This document shows, piece by piece, positions 36,630 to 44,768 of a stretch of 64,000 nt of DNA. The stretch lies in contig NZ_JAIQDJ010000004.1 in assembly GCF_020034655.1 (NCBI RefSeq), forward strand, positions 62,001 through 126,000, in the 5' to 3' direction. The notes beneath the pieces are model-generated. The model searched no databases. It saw only the letters and a program-made list of their open reading frames with translations, and was not told the origin of the DNA. Numbering within the stretch: the first letter of the stretch is position 1; every line of letters begins with the position of its first letter. This stretch comes from Thermomonas beijingensis. Its GTDB lineage: Bacteria; Pseudomonadota; Gammaproteobacteria; Xanthomonadales; Xanthomonadaceae. The translations under genes and the position numbers were made by a program.

Positions 36630-36962
36630 TCAGGTCGCGCAGGCGGGTGTGCCGCAATAAATCCCGTGCAGGGTTTCGATGATGCGCTGCGCCGGGCCTT
36701 TGGCCAGCGTGTAGTAAATCGTCTGTGCTTCGCGCCGCGTCGTCACCAAGCCGTCGTTGCGCAACACCGCCAAGTGCTGTGACAGCGCCGATTGGCTGAG
36801 ATCCACCCGGGCGTTGAGCTCGCCGACCGAGCGTTCGCCTTCCACCAGCAGGCACAACAGCATCAGGCGCTTGTCATTGGCCAGTGCGCGCAGCAGTTGC
36901 GCGGCATCGGCGGCGTGTGCGCGCATGGCTTCTGGATCTATTGGGGAGTCCTTTTTTGTCAT
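36630..36962 (-). CDS. bigR: ArsR-family repressor, BigR/SqrR-like
   Basis: A 110-residue winged-helix repressor. The DNA-binding helix is VDLSQSALSQHLAVLRNDGLV. Cys37, in LMLLCLLVEGERSVGEL, and Cys103, in HGIYCGTPAC, occupy the same places as the two redox cysteines of Xylella BigR, which sense persulfide by forming a disulfide/tetrasulfide; an extra Cys108 follows. It diverges from the sulfide:quinone oxidoreductase gene, consistent with repression of sulfide oxidation when sulfide is absent. The gene name rests on motif and context. The start at 36962 lacks a good ribosome binding site; 36926 is an alternative. Confidence 0.85.
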   Translation of the reverse strand: MTKKDSPIDPEAMRAHAADAAQLLRALANDKRLMLLCLLVEGERSVGELNARVDLSQSALSQHLAVLRNDGLVTTRREAQTIYYTLAKGPAQRIIETLHGIYCGTPACAT

Positions 36963-36978
36963 CGCGGCAAAATATCAC

Positions 36979-37007
36979 TTGACTCTAATATAAGCAAGTA
37001 CTAATGT
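36979..37007 (+). promoter_or_regulatory. sqr promoter with candidate repressor site
   Basis: TTGACT (36979-36984), a 17-base spacer and TAATGT (37002-37007), 39 bases before the sqr ATG. The spacer contains TCTAATATAA (36984-36993), which recurs at 49201-49210 in front of the cyd operon, and inverted ACTTG/CAAGT arms surround it. A repressor bound here would block RNA polymerase; the ArsR protein encoded alongside is the likely ligand. Confidence 0.7.
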
Positions 37008-37045
37008 ATGGTTGTTGCCGAAGTGGCATGACTTGGGGCATTGCA

Positions 37046-38335
37046 ATGGCGAAGTTTGTGGTGGTGGGCGCGGGGCTGGGCGGCATGAGTGCGGCGTACG
37101 AGCTGCGCGAAACCCTCGGCAAGGGGCATGACATTGTGTTGGTTGGGGTGGGCGAGAGTTTCGGCTTCACGCCCTCCAATCCGTGGCTGGCGGTGGGTTG
37201 GCGCAAGCAGGACGACATCACCTTGCCGGTGGGCGAGCACGTGGGCAAACACGGCATTCGTTATGACAGTAGCGGGGTGGCGCAGATCGATGCGGCAGGC
37301 AATGCGGTGGTGACGGGCAAAGGTGACCGTATTGATTACGACTACTTGTTGATTTGCACCGGTCCCAAACTCGCCTTTGAAGAAGTGCCCGGTACCGGGC
37401 CGCACGGTGGATTCACCCAGTCGATCTGCACCACACCGCATGCCGCGCAGGCATGGGAGGCGTATCAGGAATTTGTGAAGAACCCCGGCCCGGTGGTCAT
37501 TGGCGCGGTAGCCGGGGCCAGCTGTTTTGGCCCCGCATATGAGTTCGCGATGATTGTCGATGCCGATCTGCGCAAGCGCAAATTGCGCGACAAGGTGCCG
37601 ATGACGTTCGTCACCAGCGAACCCTATATCGGGCATATGGGGTTGGGCGGTGTGGGTGATTCCAAAGGCTTGATGGAATCGGAAATGCGCCAGCGTCATA
37701 TCCACTGGGTGGTCAATAGCAAAGTGACGGAAGTGCGCGATGGCGAAATGACCGTACTGGAGCACGATGCCAAGGGCCAGCCAGCAGATACACGCACACT
37801 GCCGTTCAAGTTTTCGATGCTGCTGCCCGCCTTCAAAGGCGTGGATGCGGTGGCTGCAGTGGAAGGGCTGTGCAATCCACGCGGGTTTGTGATCGTGGAT
37901 AAGCAGCAGCGCAGCCCCAAATACCCCAAGATTTTTTCAGCCGGCGTGTGCGTGGCCATTCCGCCCGTAGAAGCGACGCCAGTGCCCACTGGTGCGCCGA
38001 AAACGGGGTTCATGATTGAGTCGATGGTTACCACCATCGTGAAAAACATCCAAGCCGAACTCAAAGGCGAGGTAGCAAATTTCGAAGGCACGTGGAACGC
38101 GGTGTGCTTGGCTGATATGGGCGATACCGGCGCGGCGTTCGTGGCGCTGCCACAGATTCCGCCGCGCAACGTCACCTGGACCAAAATCGGCAAATGGGTG
38201 CATCTGGCCAAAATCGGGTTCGAAAAATATTTCCTCTACAAGATGCGCAACGGTACCAGCGAGCCCATCTATGAAAAACACATCTTGAGCCTGCTTGGCA
38301 TCGAGCGGCTGAAAGACGTAAAGCGTTCTTCCTGA
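37046..38335 (+). CDS. sqr: Sulfide:quinone oxidoreductase
   Basis: Membrane-associated flavoprotein (429 aa) that oxidises sulfide to polysulfide/sulfane sulfur and passes electrons to quinone. It aligns without difficulty to the Acidithiobacillus ferrooxidans enzyme: FVVVGAGLGGMSAAYEL binds FAD, and the three catalytic cysteines are at 128 (QSICTT), 160 (GASCFGPAYE) and 354 (WNAVCLADMGD), matching Cys128, 160 and 356. The quinone-side segment PVPTGAPKTGFMIESM is present. The start MAKFVVVG is the ATG at 37046. It is controlled from the divergent promoter shared with the BigR-like gene. Confidence 0.95.
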   Translation: MAKFVVVGAGLGGMSAAYELRETLGKGHDIVLVGVGESFGFTPSNPWLAVGWRKQDDITLPVGEHVGKHGIRYDSSGVAQIDAAGNAVVTGKGDRIDYDYLLICTGPKLAFEEVPGTGPHGGFTQSICTTPHAAQAWEAYQEFVKNPGPVVIGAVAGASCFGPAYEFAMIVDADLRKRKLRDKVPMTFVTSEPYIGHMGLGGVGDSKGLMESEMRQRHIHWVVNSKVTEVRDGEMTVLEHDAKGQPADTRTLPFKFSMLLPAFKGVDAVAAVEGLCNPRGFVIVDKQQRSPKYPKIFSAGVCVAIPPVEATPVPTGAPKTGFMIESMVTTIVKNIQAELKGEVANFEGTWNAVCLADMGDTGAAFVALPQIPPRNVTWTKIGKWVHLAKIGFEKYFLYKMRNGTSEPIYEKHILSLLGIERLKDVKRSS

Positions 38336-38363
38336 TTTCGACCACTACACAAGGAGATTCCCC

Positions 38364-38579
38364 ATGAGCCTCGACCGTGCCGTACAAGCCTTTGCCGGCG
38401 TGATGGTGTTGATCAGCGTGTTGCTGACCCAATTCGTCCATCCTTATTTCTTCTGGATGACCGTGTTTATCGGTTTCAATTTGTTCCAGTCCGCGTTCAC
38501 CGGCTTTTGCCCTGCCGCCAAAGTGATGAAGAAACTTGGCATCGGGCGTGGTCAAGAGTCGTCTTGCAACCGCTGTTGA
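38364..38579 (+). CDS. DUF2892 membrane protein
   Basis: A 71-residue protein with two membrane helices (AVQAFAGVMVLISVLLTQF and FFWMTVFIGFNLFQSAFTGF) followed by CPAAKVMKKLG. The Cys-Pro after the second helix is the family hallmark and occurs in the membrane part of rhodanese-type sulfur carriers such as YgaP. GGAG lies seven bases upstream of the ATG. It follows sqr by 28 bases, so a role in membrane sulfur trafficking is plausible but unproven. Two further cysteines (CNRC) are at the C-terminus. Confidence 0.88.
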   Translation: MSLDRAVQAFAGVMVLISVLLTQFVHPYFFWMTVFIGFNLFQSAFTGFCPAAKVMKKLGIGRGQESSCNRC

Positions 38580-38607
38580 TCCACTGCATCCAATCCAGAG
38601 AAACGCC

Positions 38608-39702
38608 ATGTCCAAGACTTCACTGACCCTATTGCCGCTGCTGCTGGCACTGTCCGCGTGCAGCCACGACAAGCCGGTCGCCACGCCGGCATTACCCAAA
38701 GACCTTGCCACGTTCGCGGTGGATGCCGGGGCGGGCTTGCCCGGGCGTGGTTGGGATGGTGTGGTAGAGGCGGTACAGCGCGCAGATTTGGCCGCGCAAA
38801 CCGCAGGCCGGGTGGCGGCGGTCTTGGTGGATGTGAATCAGCCGGTAAAGGCGGGTGATGTGCTGCTGCGTATTACGGCGGTGGAGCAAGACGCCGGGGC
38901 CAATGCCGCACGCGCGCAACTGCGTGCGGCAGACGCATCAGCGGCGGAAGCGGAACAAAATTACAAGCGTTTTGCCGCGCTGGCCGATGCGCAATATGTC
39001 TCCAAAGCGCAGATCGACCAAGCGCGTGCGGCGCGTGATTCTGCCGTGGCGGCGCGCAATGCCGCTGCCGCAATCGCGGCGCAGGCGGCGCAACAAGCGG
39101 CGTACACGGTGGTGCGTGCGCCGTATGCCGGTGTGATATCGGCACGCACTGTGGAACCGGGTGAAACCGTAGCCCCCGGCATGCCGCTGATGCGCATGTA
39201 CGCGCCGAATGCGTTGCGGATTGAAGTGGCGGTACCGCAAACCCGCGCCGATGCCATCCGCAAGCAGACGCAAGCACAGGTGTTGCTGGCCGATGGGCGT
39301 AGTGTGGTGCCTGCCGAGGTTATCGTGTTTCCGGCCGCAGATCCGGCGACGCATAGCGTCAATGTGCGGGTGAATTTGCCCAAGTTGGCGGTGCCGCCTG
39401 CGCCGGGGACCACCGCGAAAGTGGTGTTCGCTGCAGACACGCAAGCCGCCAATACGGAGGCAGGCAAAGGCGCTGTGCGCATTCCCGCAAGCAGCATCAC
39501 CCAGCGCGGTGAACTTAGTGCGGTGTATGTGGTGCAAGACGGCCGCCTGCTGTTGCGGCAATTGCGTTTGGGTGCACGCAGCGGTGACCGCGTTGAGGTG
39601 ATTGCTGGTTTGAACCCGGGAGATGTGGTGGCCAAAGACCCGGTTGCGGCCACGCAAGCACTGGCCCAGCAGCGCAAAGCGATGGAGTCTGGCCGTGACT
39701 GA
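38608..39702 (+). CDS. RND efflux adaptor lipoprotein (membrane fusion protein)
   Basis: Periplasmic adaptor (364 aa) linking an inner-membrane RND pump to an outer-membrane channel. It has a lipoprotein signal (LLLALSAC, Cys18), a lipoyl half (AQTAGRVAAVLVDVNQPVKAGDVLL), an alanine-rich alpha-hairpin around 95-150, and the returning lipoyl strand TVVRAPYAGVISARTVEPGETVAPG. No metal-binding histidine cluster is visible. It is 28 bases after the DUF2892 gene and overlaps the RND pump gene. An outer-membrane channel is not encoded here. Confidence 0.93.
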   Translation: MSKTSLTLLPLLLALSACSHDKPVATPALPKDLATFAVDAGAGLPGRGWDGVVEAVQRADLAAQTAGRVAAVLVDVNQPVKAGDVLLRITAVEQDAGANAARAQLRAADASAAEAEQNYKRFAALADAQYVSKAQIDQARAARDSAVAARNAAAAIAAQAAQQAAYTVVRAPYAGVISARTVEPGETVAPGMPLMRMYAPNALRIEVAVPQTRADAIRKQTQAQVLLADGRSVVPAEVIVFPAADPATHSVNVRVNLPKLAVPPAPGTTAKVVFAADTQAANTEAGKGAVRIPASSITQRGELSAVYVVQDGRLLLRQLRLGARSGDRVEVIAGLNPGDVVAKDPVAATQALAQQRKAMESGRD

Positions 39703-42700
39703 GCTCCCGCGCATGGGCATTTCCGGGCGCCTGGCCGCAGCCTTCCAAAACAATCCGCTCACGCCCATTTTGTTGATCGTGGGATTGTTGCTGGGCCTGC
39801 TGGCGGTGATCGTCACCCCGCGCGAAGAAGAGCCGCAGATCGATGTCACCATGGCCAATGTCATGGTGCCGTTTGATGGCGCCAGCGCGCGTGACGTCGA
39901 GCAATGGGTGGCAACGCCACTGGAGCAAAAGTTATCTGAAATCGAAGGTGTCAAACACGTCTATTCGATCAGCCGTCCCGGCATGGCGGTGCTCACGGTG
40001 GAGTTTGAAGTGGGTGTGGCGCGGCAGCCGGCACTGGTGCGCCTGTATAACCAGGTGTTTTCCAACGGTGATTTTCTGCCGCAAGGTGTGGGTGTGGGGC
40101 AACCCATCGTCAAACCCAAAGGGATTGATGATGTGCCGGTGATGGCGCTAACCCTATGGAGTGATGACGCGCGGGTGGACGCCACTGCGCTGGCCGAAGT
40201 GGCCCATTCCTTGGAGGCGGATCTTAAACGCATCCCCGGCACACGCGATATCTACACCATCGGCGCACCTAATCGCAGTGTCTTGGTGACGCTGGATGCT
40301 GCCAAGCTTGCCGCTTACGGCATGGCCAGTAATGACCTGGCGCAAGCGTTGCAAGCGGCCAATGTTGTGCATCAGGCAGGGGAACGTATCGATGCTGGCA
40401 CCGGTGCGGTACCGGTGACGGCGGGCCGCTATTTGGCCAATGCGGAAGATGTGGCCAATCTGGTGATTGGTAGCCAAGGCGGTAAACCACTGTTGCTATC
40501 GGATGTCGCCCACATCCAAGCGCGTGGCGATATCGCATCGCAATATGTTTGGTACGGCGCACCTGCCGGGCGCGCAGGCCCCAAAGCGGGCACCGCGCCC
40601 GCAGTGACTATTGCCATTGCCAAAAAACCAGGCAGTAATGCCGCAGATATCACCACCGCCGTTAGCAAGCGCATTGCGCAGCTGCGCGGCGAGTTGATTC
40701 CTGCAAACGTGCATGTGGATATCACCCGCGACTATGGCGCCACTGCCAGCGATAAAGCGCAAAAACTCATTCAAAAATTGATCTTCGCGACCGGCAGCGT
40801 GGTGCTGTTGGTGCTGTTCGCACTCGGCTGGCGCGAAGCGGTTGTGGTCGGCACGGCGGTGGTACTCACGCTGGCTGTCACCTTGTTTGCATCGAAGATG
40901 ATGGGCTTCACCCTTAATCGGGTGTCTTTGTTCGCGTTGATTTTTTCCATCGGCATTTTGGTGGACGATGCGATCGTGGTGGTGGAAAACATCCACCGGC
41001 ATATGGCACGCGATGGCAAATCGCTGATCGAAGCCATCCCGCCCGCCGTGGATGAAGTCGGCGGTCCCACCATTTTGGCGACATTCACCGTGATTGCCGC
41101 GCTGATGCCAATGGCATTTGTGTCGGGCTTGATGGGCCCGTATATGCGGCCCATTCCGGTGAATGCGTCGGTGGGGATGCTGCTGTCGCTGGCGATTGCG
41201 CTGATCGTCACCCCATGGTTGTCGTTGAAGCTGCTGGCGCGGCATGGGCAAAGCGAACATGCCGAACAGTCCCACGAAGCGCAACAAGCGGGCTGGCTGC
41301 ACCGTCTGTTCGAACGGGTGATGTCGCCGTTTTTGAAAGGCGAGCAAGCAGGCAAAAAACGGGCATTGCTATTTGCGTCGATGTTGGGCTTGGTCTTGCT
41401 GTCGGCGTCGCTAGCCGTCTTCAAGCTGGTGGTGTTGAAGATGCTGCCGTTGGATAACAAGTCTGAAGTACAAGTGGTGGTGGATATGCCCGAAGGCAGC
41501 ACCTTGGAGCAAACGAATGCGCTGCTGACCGAGCTTGCCGCCAAGCTTGATGGCGTGCCAGAAGTGCTGAACTACCAAGGCTATGCAGGCACCGCAGCAC
41601 CGATCAATTTCAATGGCTTGGTGCGCCAATATTTCCTGCGCAGCGGCAATAACGTGGGGGATCTGCAAGTCAACTTGGTGGACAAACATCACCGCAAACG
41701 GCAGAGTCATGCCATCGCACTGGCGGTGCGTCCCGCACTTGCCAAGCTGGGTGAAAAATACGGCGCATCCGTCAAAGTGGTGGAAGTGCCGCCCGGCCCG
41801 CCGGTGCTCTCGCCCCTAGTGGCGGAAGTCTATGGCCCCGATTACGCCGGGCAACGCAAGATTGCCAAAGCTTTGGAGCAAGACCACTTCGTCCGCACAG
41901 AAGGTATTGTCGATATCGATACCAGCGTAGAAGCCAATGCCCCGCGCGAGCAGATTGTGGTGGATCGCGAGCGCGCTGCACGGCTAGGTGTGCCGCAATC
42001 GGCGATTACCGATGCCATTGCGATGGGTGTTGCCGGGTTGGCCGCAACGTATGTGCACGATGGCGTTTCAAAATATCCACGCCCGGTGCGGCTGCGCTTG
42101 CCTGCGCAAGATCAAGCCGCTCTGGAGGGGGTTTTGGCGATCAAGGTGCGCGCGATGCAGGGCCAACTGGTGCCGCTGTCGGAGCTGGTGCGCGTAGAAA
42201 AAACCACATGGGATGGTGCGATCTATCACAAAGACGGCTTGCCCGTGGTGTATGTGATGGCCGATGAAGCCGGTAAATTGGATAGCCCGCTGTACGGCAT
42301 GTTCAATATCGTGTCGCAACTCAATGACCACAAGGTCGCAGGGCAAACGCTGGCGCAAACCTTCATCAGCCAACCTGCCGATACCAGCAGCTATGCGATC
42401 AAATGGGATGGCGAATGGCAGATCACCTATGAAACGTTCCGTGACATGGGCATTGCCTATGCCGCCGGCATGGTGCTGATCTATCTTCTGGTGGTCGCGC
42501 AGTTCCGCAGCTACTTGGTGCCACTGGTGATCATGGCGCCGATCCCGCTGACCGTGATTGGCGTCATGCCGGGGCATGCACTGCTGGGCAAGCAGTTCAC
42601 CGCCACCAGCATGATCGGCATGATCGCGCTGGCCGGCATCATCGTGCGCAATTCCATTTTGCTGGTGGACTTCATCAACCAGGAAACCGCGCGTGGCGTG

Positions 42701-42955
42701 CCGTTGGTGGATGCCGTGATCGATGCCTGCGCGGTGCGTGCCAAGCCCATTGTCCTCACTGGTGTGGCGGCGATGCTGGGTGCATTCTTCATTCTCGATG
42801 ACCCGATCTTCAACGGGCTGGCGATCTCGCTGATCTTCGGCATCCTGGTCAGCACCGTCCTCACGCTGGTGGTGATCCCGTTGTTGTATTACGTGCTCAA
42901 GCGCAGGACAGCGGATGCCGGCCATGCCGAGCAAACAAATGGAGGAGCAAGATGA
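39695..42955 (+). CDS. RND efflux transporter permease
   Basis: Proton-driven RND pump (1086 aa). The first helix (LTPILLIVGLLLGLLAVIV) is followed by TPREEEPQIDVTMANV and ARDVEQWVATPLEQKLSEIEGV, a block typical of this subgroup. The proton-relay aspartates are in SIGILVDDAIVVVENIH, and a second membrane half begins near RDMGIAYAAGMVLIYLLVV. The substrate is not evident; the cluster suggests a thiol- or sulfide-related compound, but that is inference. The GTG at 39695 has GGAG eight bases upstream and overlaps the adaptor stop. Its own stop overlaps the osmC-like gene (ATGA). Confidence 0.94.
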   Translation: MTELPRMGISGRLAAAFQNNPLTPILLIVGLLLGLLAVIVTPREEEPQIDVTMANVMVPFDGASARDVEQWVATPLEQKLSEIEGVKHVYSISRPGMAVLTVEFEVGVARQPALVRLYNQVFSNGDFLPQGVGVGQPIVKPKGIDDVPVMALTLWSDDARVDATALAEVAHSLEADLKRIPGTRDIYTIGAPNRSVLVTLDAAKLAAYGMASNDLAQALQAANVVHQAGERIDAGTGAVPVTAGRYLANAEDVANLVIGSQGGKPLLLSDVAHIQARGDIASQYVWYGAPAGRAGPKAGTAPAVTIAIAKKPGSNAADITTAVSKRIAQLRGELIPANVHVDITRDYGATASDKAQKLIQKLIFATGSVVLLVLFALGWREAVVVGTAVVLTLAVTLFASKMMGFTLNRVSLFALIFSIGILVDDAIVVVENIHRHMARDGKSLIEAIPPAVDEVGGPTILATFTVIAALMPMAFVSGLMGPYMRPIPVNASVGMLLSLAIALIVTPWLSLKLLARHGQSEHAEQSHEAQQAGWLHRLFERVMSPFLKGEQAGKKRALLFASMLGLVLLSASLAVFKLVVLKMLPLDNKSEVQVVVDMPEGSTLEQTNALLTELAAKLDGVPEVLNYQGYAGTAAPINFNGLVRQYFLRSGNNVGDLQVNLVDKHHRKRQSHAIALAVRPALAKLGEKYGASVKVVEVPPGPPVLSPLVAEVYGPDYAGQRKIAKALEQDHFVRTEGIVDIDTSVEANAPREQIVVDRERAARLGVPQSAITDAIAMGVAGLAATYVHDGVSKYPRPVRLRLPAQDQAALEGVLAIKVRAMQGQLVPLSELVRVEKTTWDGAIYHKDGLPVVYVMADEAGKLDSPLYGMFNIVSQLNDHKVAGQTLAQTFISQPADTSSYAIKWDGEWQITYETFRDMGIAYAAGMVLIYLLVVAQFRSYLVPLVIMAPIPLTVIGVMPGHALLGKQFTATSMIGMIALAGIIVRNSILLVDFINQETARGVPLVDAVIDACAVRAKPIVLTGVAAMLGAFFILDDPIFNGLAISLIFGILVSTVLTLVVIPLLYYVLKRRTADAGHAEQTNGGAR

Positions 42956-43428
42956 GTGGCGAAGACGGCATCCGGCTGCTGCTGGAACAGGACGGGCCTT
43001 ACGCGTTCCGGATCAGTTTCGAAGGCGCCGGCCTGGACGCCTTGCACACCGATGAAAGCACGCCGCTGGGCGCGGGTGCGGGCCCTACTCCGTCGCACCT
43101 GCTGCTGGCGGGTATTGCCAACTGTCTATCGGCCAGCCTGCTGTTCGCGCTGCGCAAGTTCAAGAATGCGCCGGGCCTGATCCGCACCGAGATCGTCGCC
43201 GACAAGGTGCGCAACGCCGCCGGCCGCTGGCGCATCCCACGCGCTGAGGTGGTGATCCGGTTGTCGGATGCCGCGACCGGGCTGGAGCATTTCGACCGCG
43301 TGCTGGGCCAGTTCGAGGAGTTCTGCATCGTCACCCAGAGCGTGCGCGAGGGCATGCAGGTGGACGTCCGCATCATCGACGCCGATGGCACCGAATACGT
43401 GCCCGGCGGCGCGGGGAAGGCCGCATGA
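42952..43428 (+). CDS. OsmC-family peroxidase-like protein
   Basis: A 158-residue OsmC/Ohr-fold protein. The two family cysteines are in GIANCLSASLLFAL and FEEFCIVTQSVREG; in OsmC and Ohr these form the peroxidatic pair that reduces organic hydroperoxides with lipoyl or thiol donors. GAGAGPTPSHLLLAG is the usual opening block. It overlaps the RND gene at its start and the thioredoxin gene at its end, each in an ATGA. Many related proteins in sulfur clusters have unknown substrates, so peroxide reduction is probable rather than proven. Confidence 0.9.
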   Translation: MSGEDGIRLLLEQDGPYAFRISFEGAGLDALHTDESTPLGAGAGPTPSHLLLAGIANCLSASLLFALRKFKNAPGLIRTEIVADKVRNAAGRWRIPRAEVVIRLSDAATGLEHFDRVLGQFEEFCIVTQSVREGMQVDVRIIDADGTEYVPGGAGKAA

Positions 43429-43865
43429 GCGCCGCCCCATCCACTATCATCGCTTGCCCGGCCTGCAACGGCCTGAACCGCGTGCCCGATGCGCGGCTGG
43501 CGGAGGCCCCCAAGTGCGGCAAGTGTGGCGCTGCGCTGTTCACCGGCCATCCGCTGGCGCTGGATGGTGCCGGCTTCCATGCCCACGTCGAGCGTGCGGA
43601 CTTGCCGCTGTTGGTGGATTTCTGGGCACCATGGTGCGGGCCGTGCCGGATGATGGCCCCACAATTCGAGGCGGCGGCCAGGCAATTGGAGCCGCGGCTG
43701 CGGCTGACCAAGGTGGATACCGAAGCGCAGCCTGCGCTGGGCAGCCGCTTCGGTATCCGCAGTATTCCCACCTTGGTATTGTTTCGCCAGGGCCATGAGC
43801 TTGCGCGGCAGTCGGGTGCCATGGGTACTGCCGATATCGTGCGCTGGACGCACCAGTTTCTTTGA
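43425..43865 (+). CDS. trxC: Thioredoxin 2 (zinc-ribbon thioredoxin)
   Basis: A 146-residue thioredoxin of the TrxC type. The N-terminal zinc ribbon has CPACN and CGKCG, and the thioredoxin domain carries the active site FWAPWCGPCRMM and the cis-proline region IRSIPTLVLFRQG. TrxC proteins reduce disulfides under oxidative stress; here it could recycle the OsmC-like protein or carry persulfides released by SQR. The ATG overlaps the osmC-like stop. Confidence 0.95.
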   Translation: MSAAPSTIIACPACNGLNRVPDARLAEAPKCGKCGAALFTGHPLALDGAGFHAHVERADLPLLVDFWAPWCGPCRMMAPQFEAAARQLEPRLRLTKVDTEAQPALGSRFGIRSIPTLVLFRQGHELARQSGAMGTADIVRWTHQFL

Positions 43866-43880
43866 TCGAAGGAGTGTTAC

Positions 43881-44240
43881 ATGAGCCAGTCGTTTCCGGA
43901 TTTGATCGATGATCTCAACGCCGCCATTGGCAAGTTCCGGGAGGGCGCGCCCGAGCCGATGCGGGGGTTTTCCATGCTTGCGCGCGAAGCGCTGAAGCCC
44001 GGCGCGCTGGACGTGAAGACCAAGGAATTGATCGCCATGGGCATTGCAGTCGCGGTGCGCTGCGATGGTTGCATCGGCTTCCATGCCAAGGCGGCCATCG
44101 GTGCCGGCGCCAGCCGGCAGGAAATCCTGGAAACCTTGTCGATGGCGATCTACATGGGCGCAGGGCCCTCGATGATTTATGCCGCCGAAGCACTGCGCGC
44201 CTATGATGAGCTTTCGCCGGCACCGGAAGCCAGTACATGA
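43881..44240 (+). CDS. Carboxymuconolactone decarboxylase/AhpD-like protein
   Basis: A 119-residue CMD-domain protein with the AhpD-type redox motif CDGCIGFHAKAAIGAGAS (C-x2-C-x3-H). AhpD-like proteins reduce thiol peroxidases through this dithiol. GAAGGAG lies seven to thirteen bases before the ATG. Its stop overlaps the following gene (ATGA). With OsmC and TrxC it gives three consecutive thiol-redox proteins; no ring-cleavage pathway genes are nearby, so decarboxylase activity is unlikely. Confidence 0.93.
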   Translation: MSQSFPDLIDDLNAAIGKFREGAPEPMRGFSMLAREALKPGALDVKTKELIAMGIAVAVRCDGCIGFHAKAAIGAGASRQEILETLSMAIYMGAGPSMIYAAEALRAYDELSPAPEAST

Positions 44241-44758
44241 ACACGCTGCATCGCATCGCCTGTGGCACAGCACTGGCGGCGCTGGTGAGCGGCTGCGCAC
44301 ACGCGCCGATGACCACCACCATCGGTACGCAAACCCCGCTGATGCAGCCGTTGCCGGGTTTGTTTACCGCCGGCCAACCGGCGGCGAATGACTGGGTGCT
44401 GATCAAAGCCGACGGCATTCGTACCGTCATCAATCTGCGTGCAGCGGGGGAACTGAAAGACCGCAACGAGGCCGCCGAGGTCAAGGCAGCGGGCCTGCAC
44501 TACCTGGAAATCCCGGTGCCAGGTGGCGAAGGCATCAATCTGGCCAATGCGCGCTTGTTGCATGTGGCGTTGGCCCCCAGGCACGGTGGCGGCGTGCTGG
44601 TGCATTGCGCCAGCGGTAATCGCGCGGGGGCGTTGTTGGCACTGGAGCAAAAAGACTTTGATGGCGCGTCTGCGCAGTCGGCCTTGGAGTTGGGCCGCAA
44701 AGCGGGTGTCACCCACATCGAACCCGTATTGAAAAAAGCGCTGGGAATCGGCGAATAA
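44237..44758 (+). CDS. BLH/DUF442 phosphatase-like lipoprotein
   Basis: A 173-residue protein with a lipoprotein signal (ALVSGC, Cys20) and a dual-specificity-phosphatase-like domain of the DUF442/beta-lactamase-hydrolase-like family (LPGLFTAGQPAANDW, RTVINLRAAGEL). The active-site loop reads HCASGNRAG: only four residues separate the cysteine and arginine, against five in true PTPs. That six-residue loop is the length seen in rhodaneses, so sulfur transfer is as likely as phosphate hydrolysis. A related domain (Blh) belongs to the BigR operon of Xylella. It overlaps the AhpD-like gene. Confidence 0.85.
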   Translation: MNTLHRIACGTALAALVSGCAHAPMTTTIGTQTPLMQPLPGLFTAGQPAANDWVLIKADGIRTVINLRAAGELKDRNEAAEVKAAGLHYLEIPVPGGEGINLANARLLHVALAPRHGGGVLVHCASGNRAGALLALEQKDFDGASAQSALELGRKAGVTHIEPVLKKALGIGE

Positions 44759-44768
44759 GGGGCGCGAG

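Noticed and set aside
43881-44240. Aromatic-degradation carboxymuconolactone decarboxylase
   Set aside because: The C-x2-C-x3-H redox motif and the OsmC/TrxC neighbours point to an AhpD-like thiol role; no other ring-cleavage genes are nearby.
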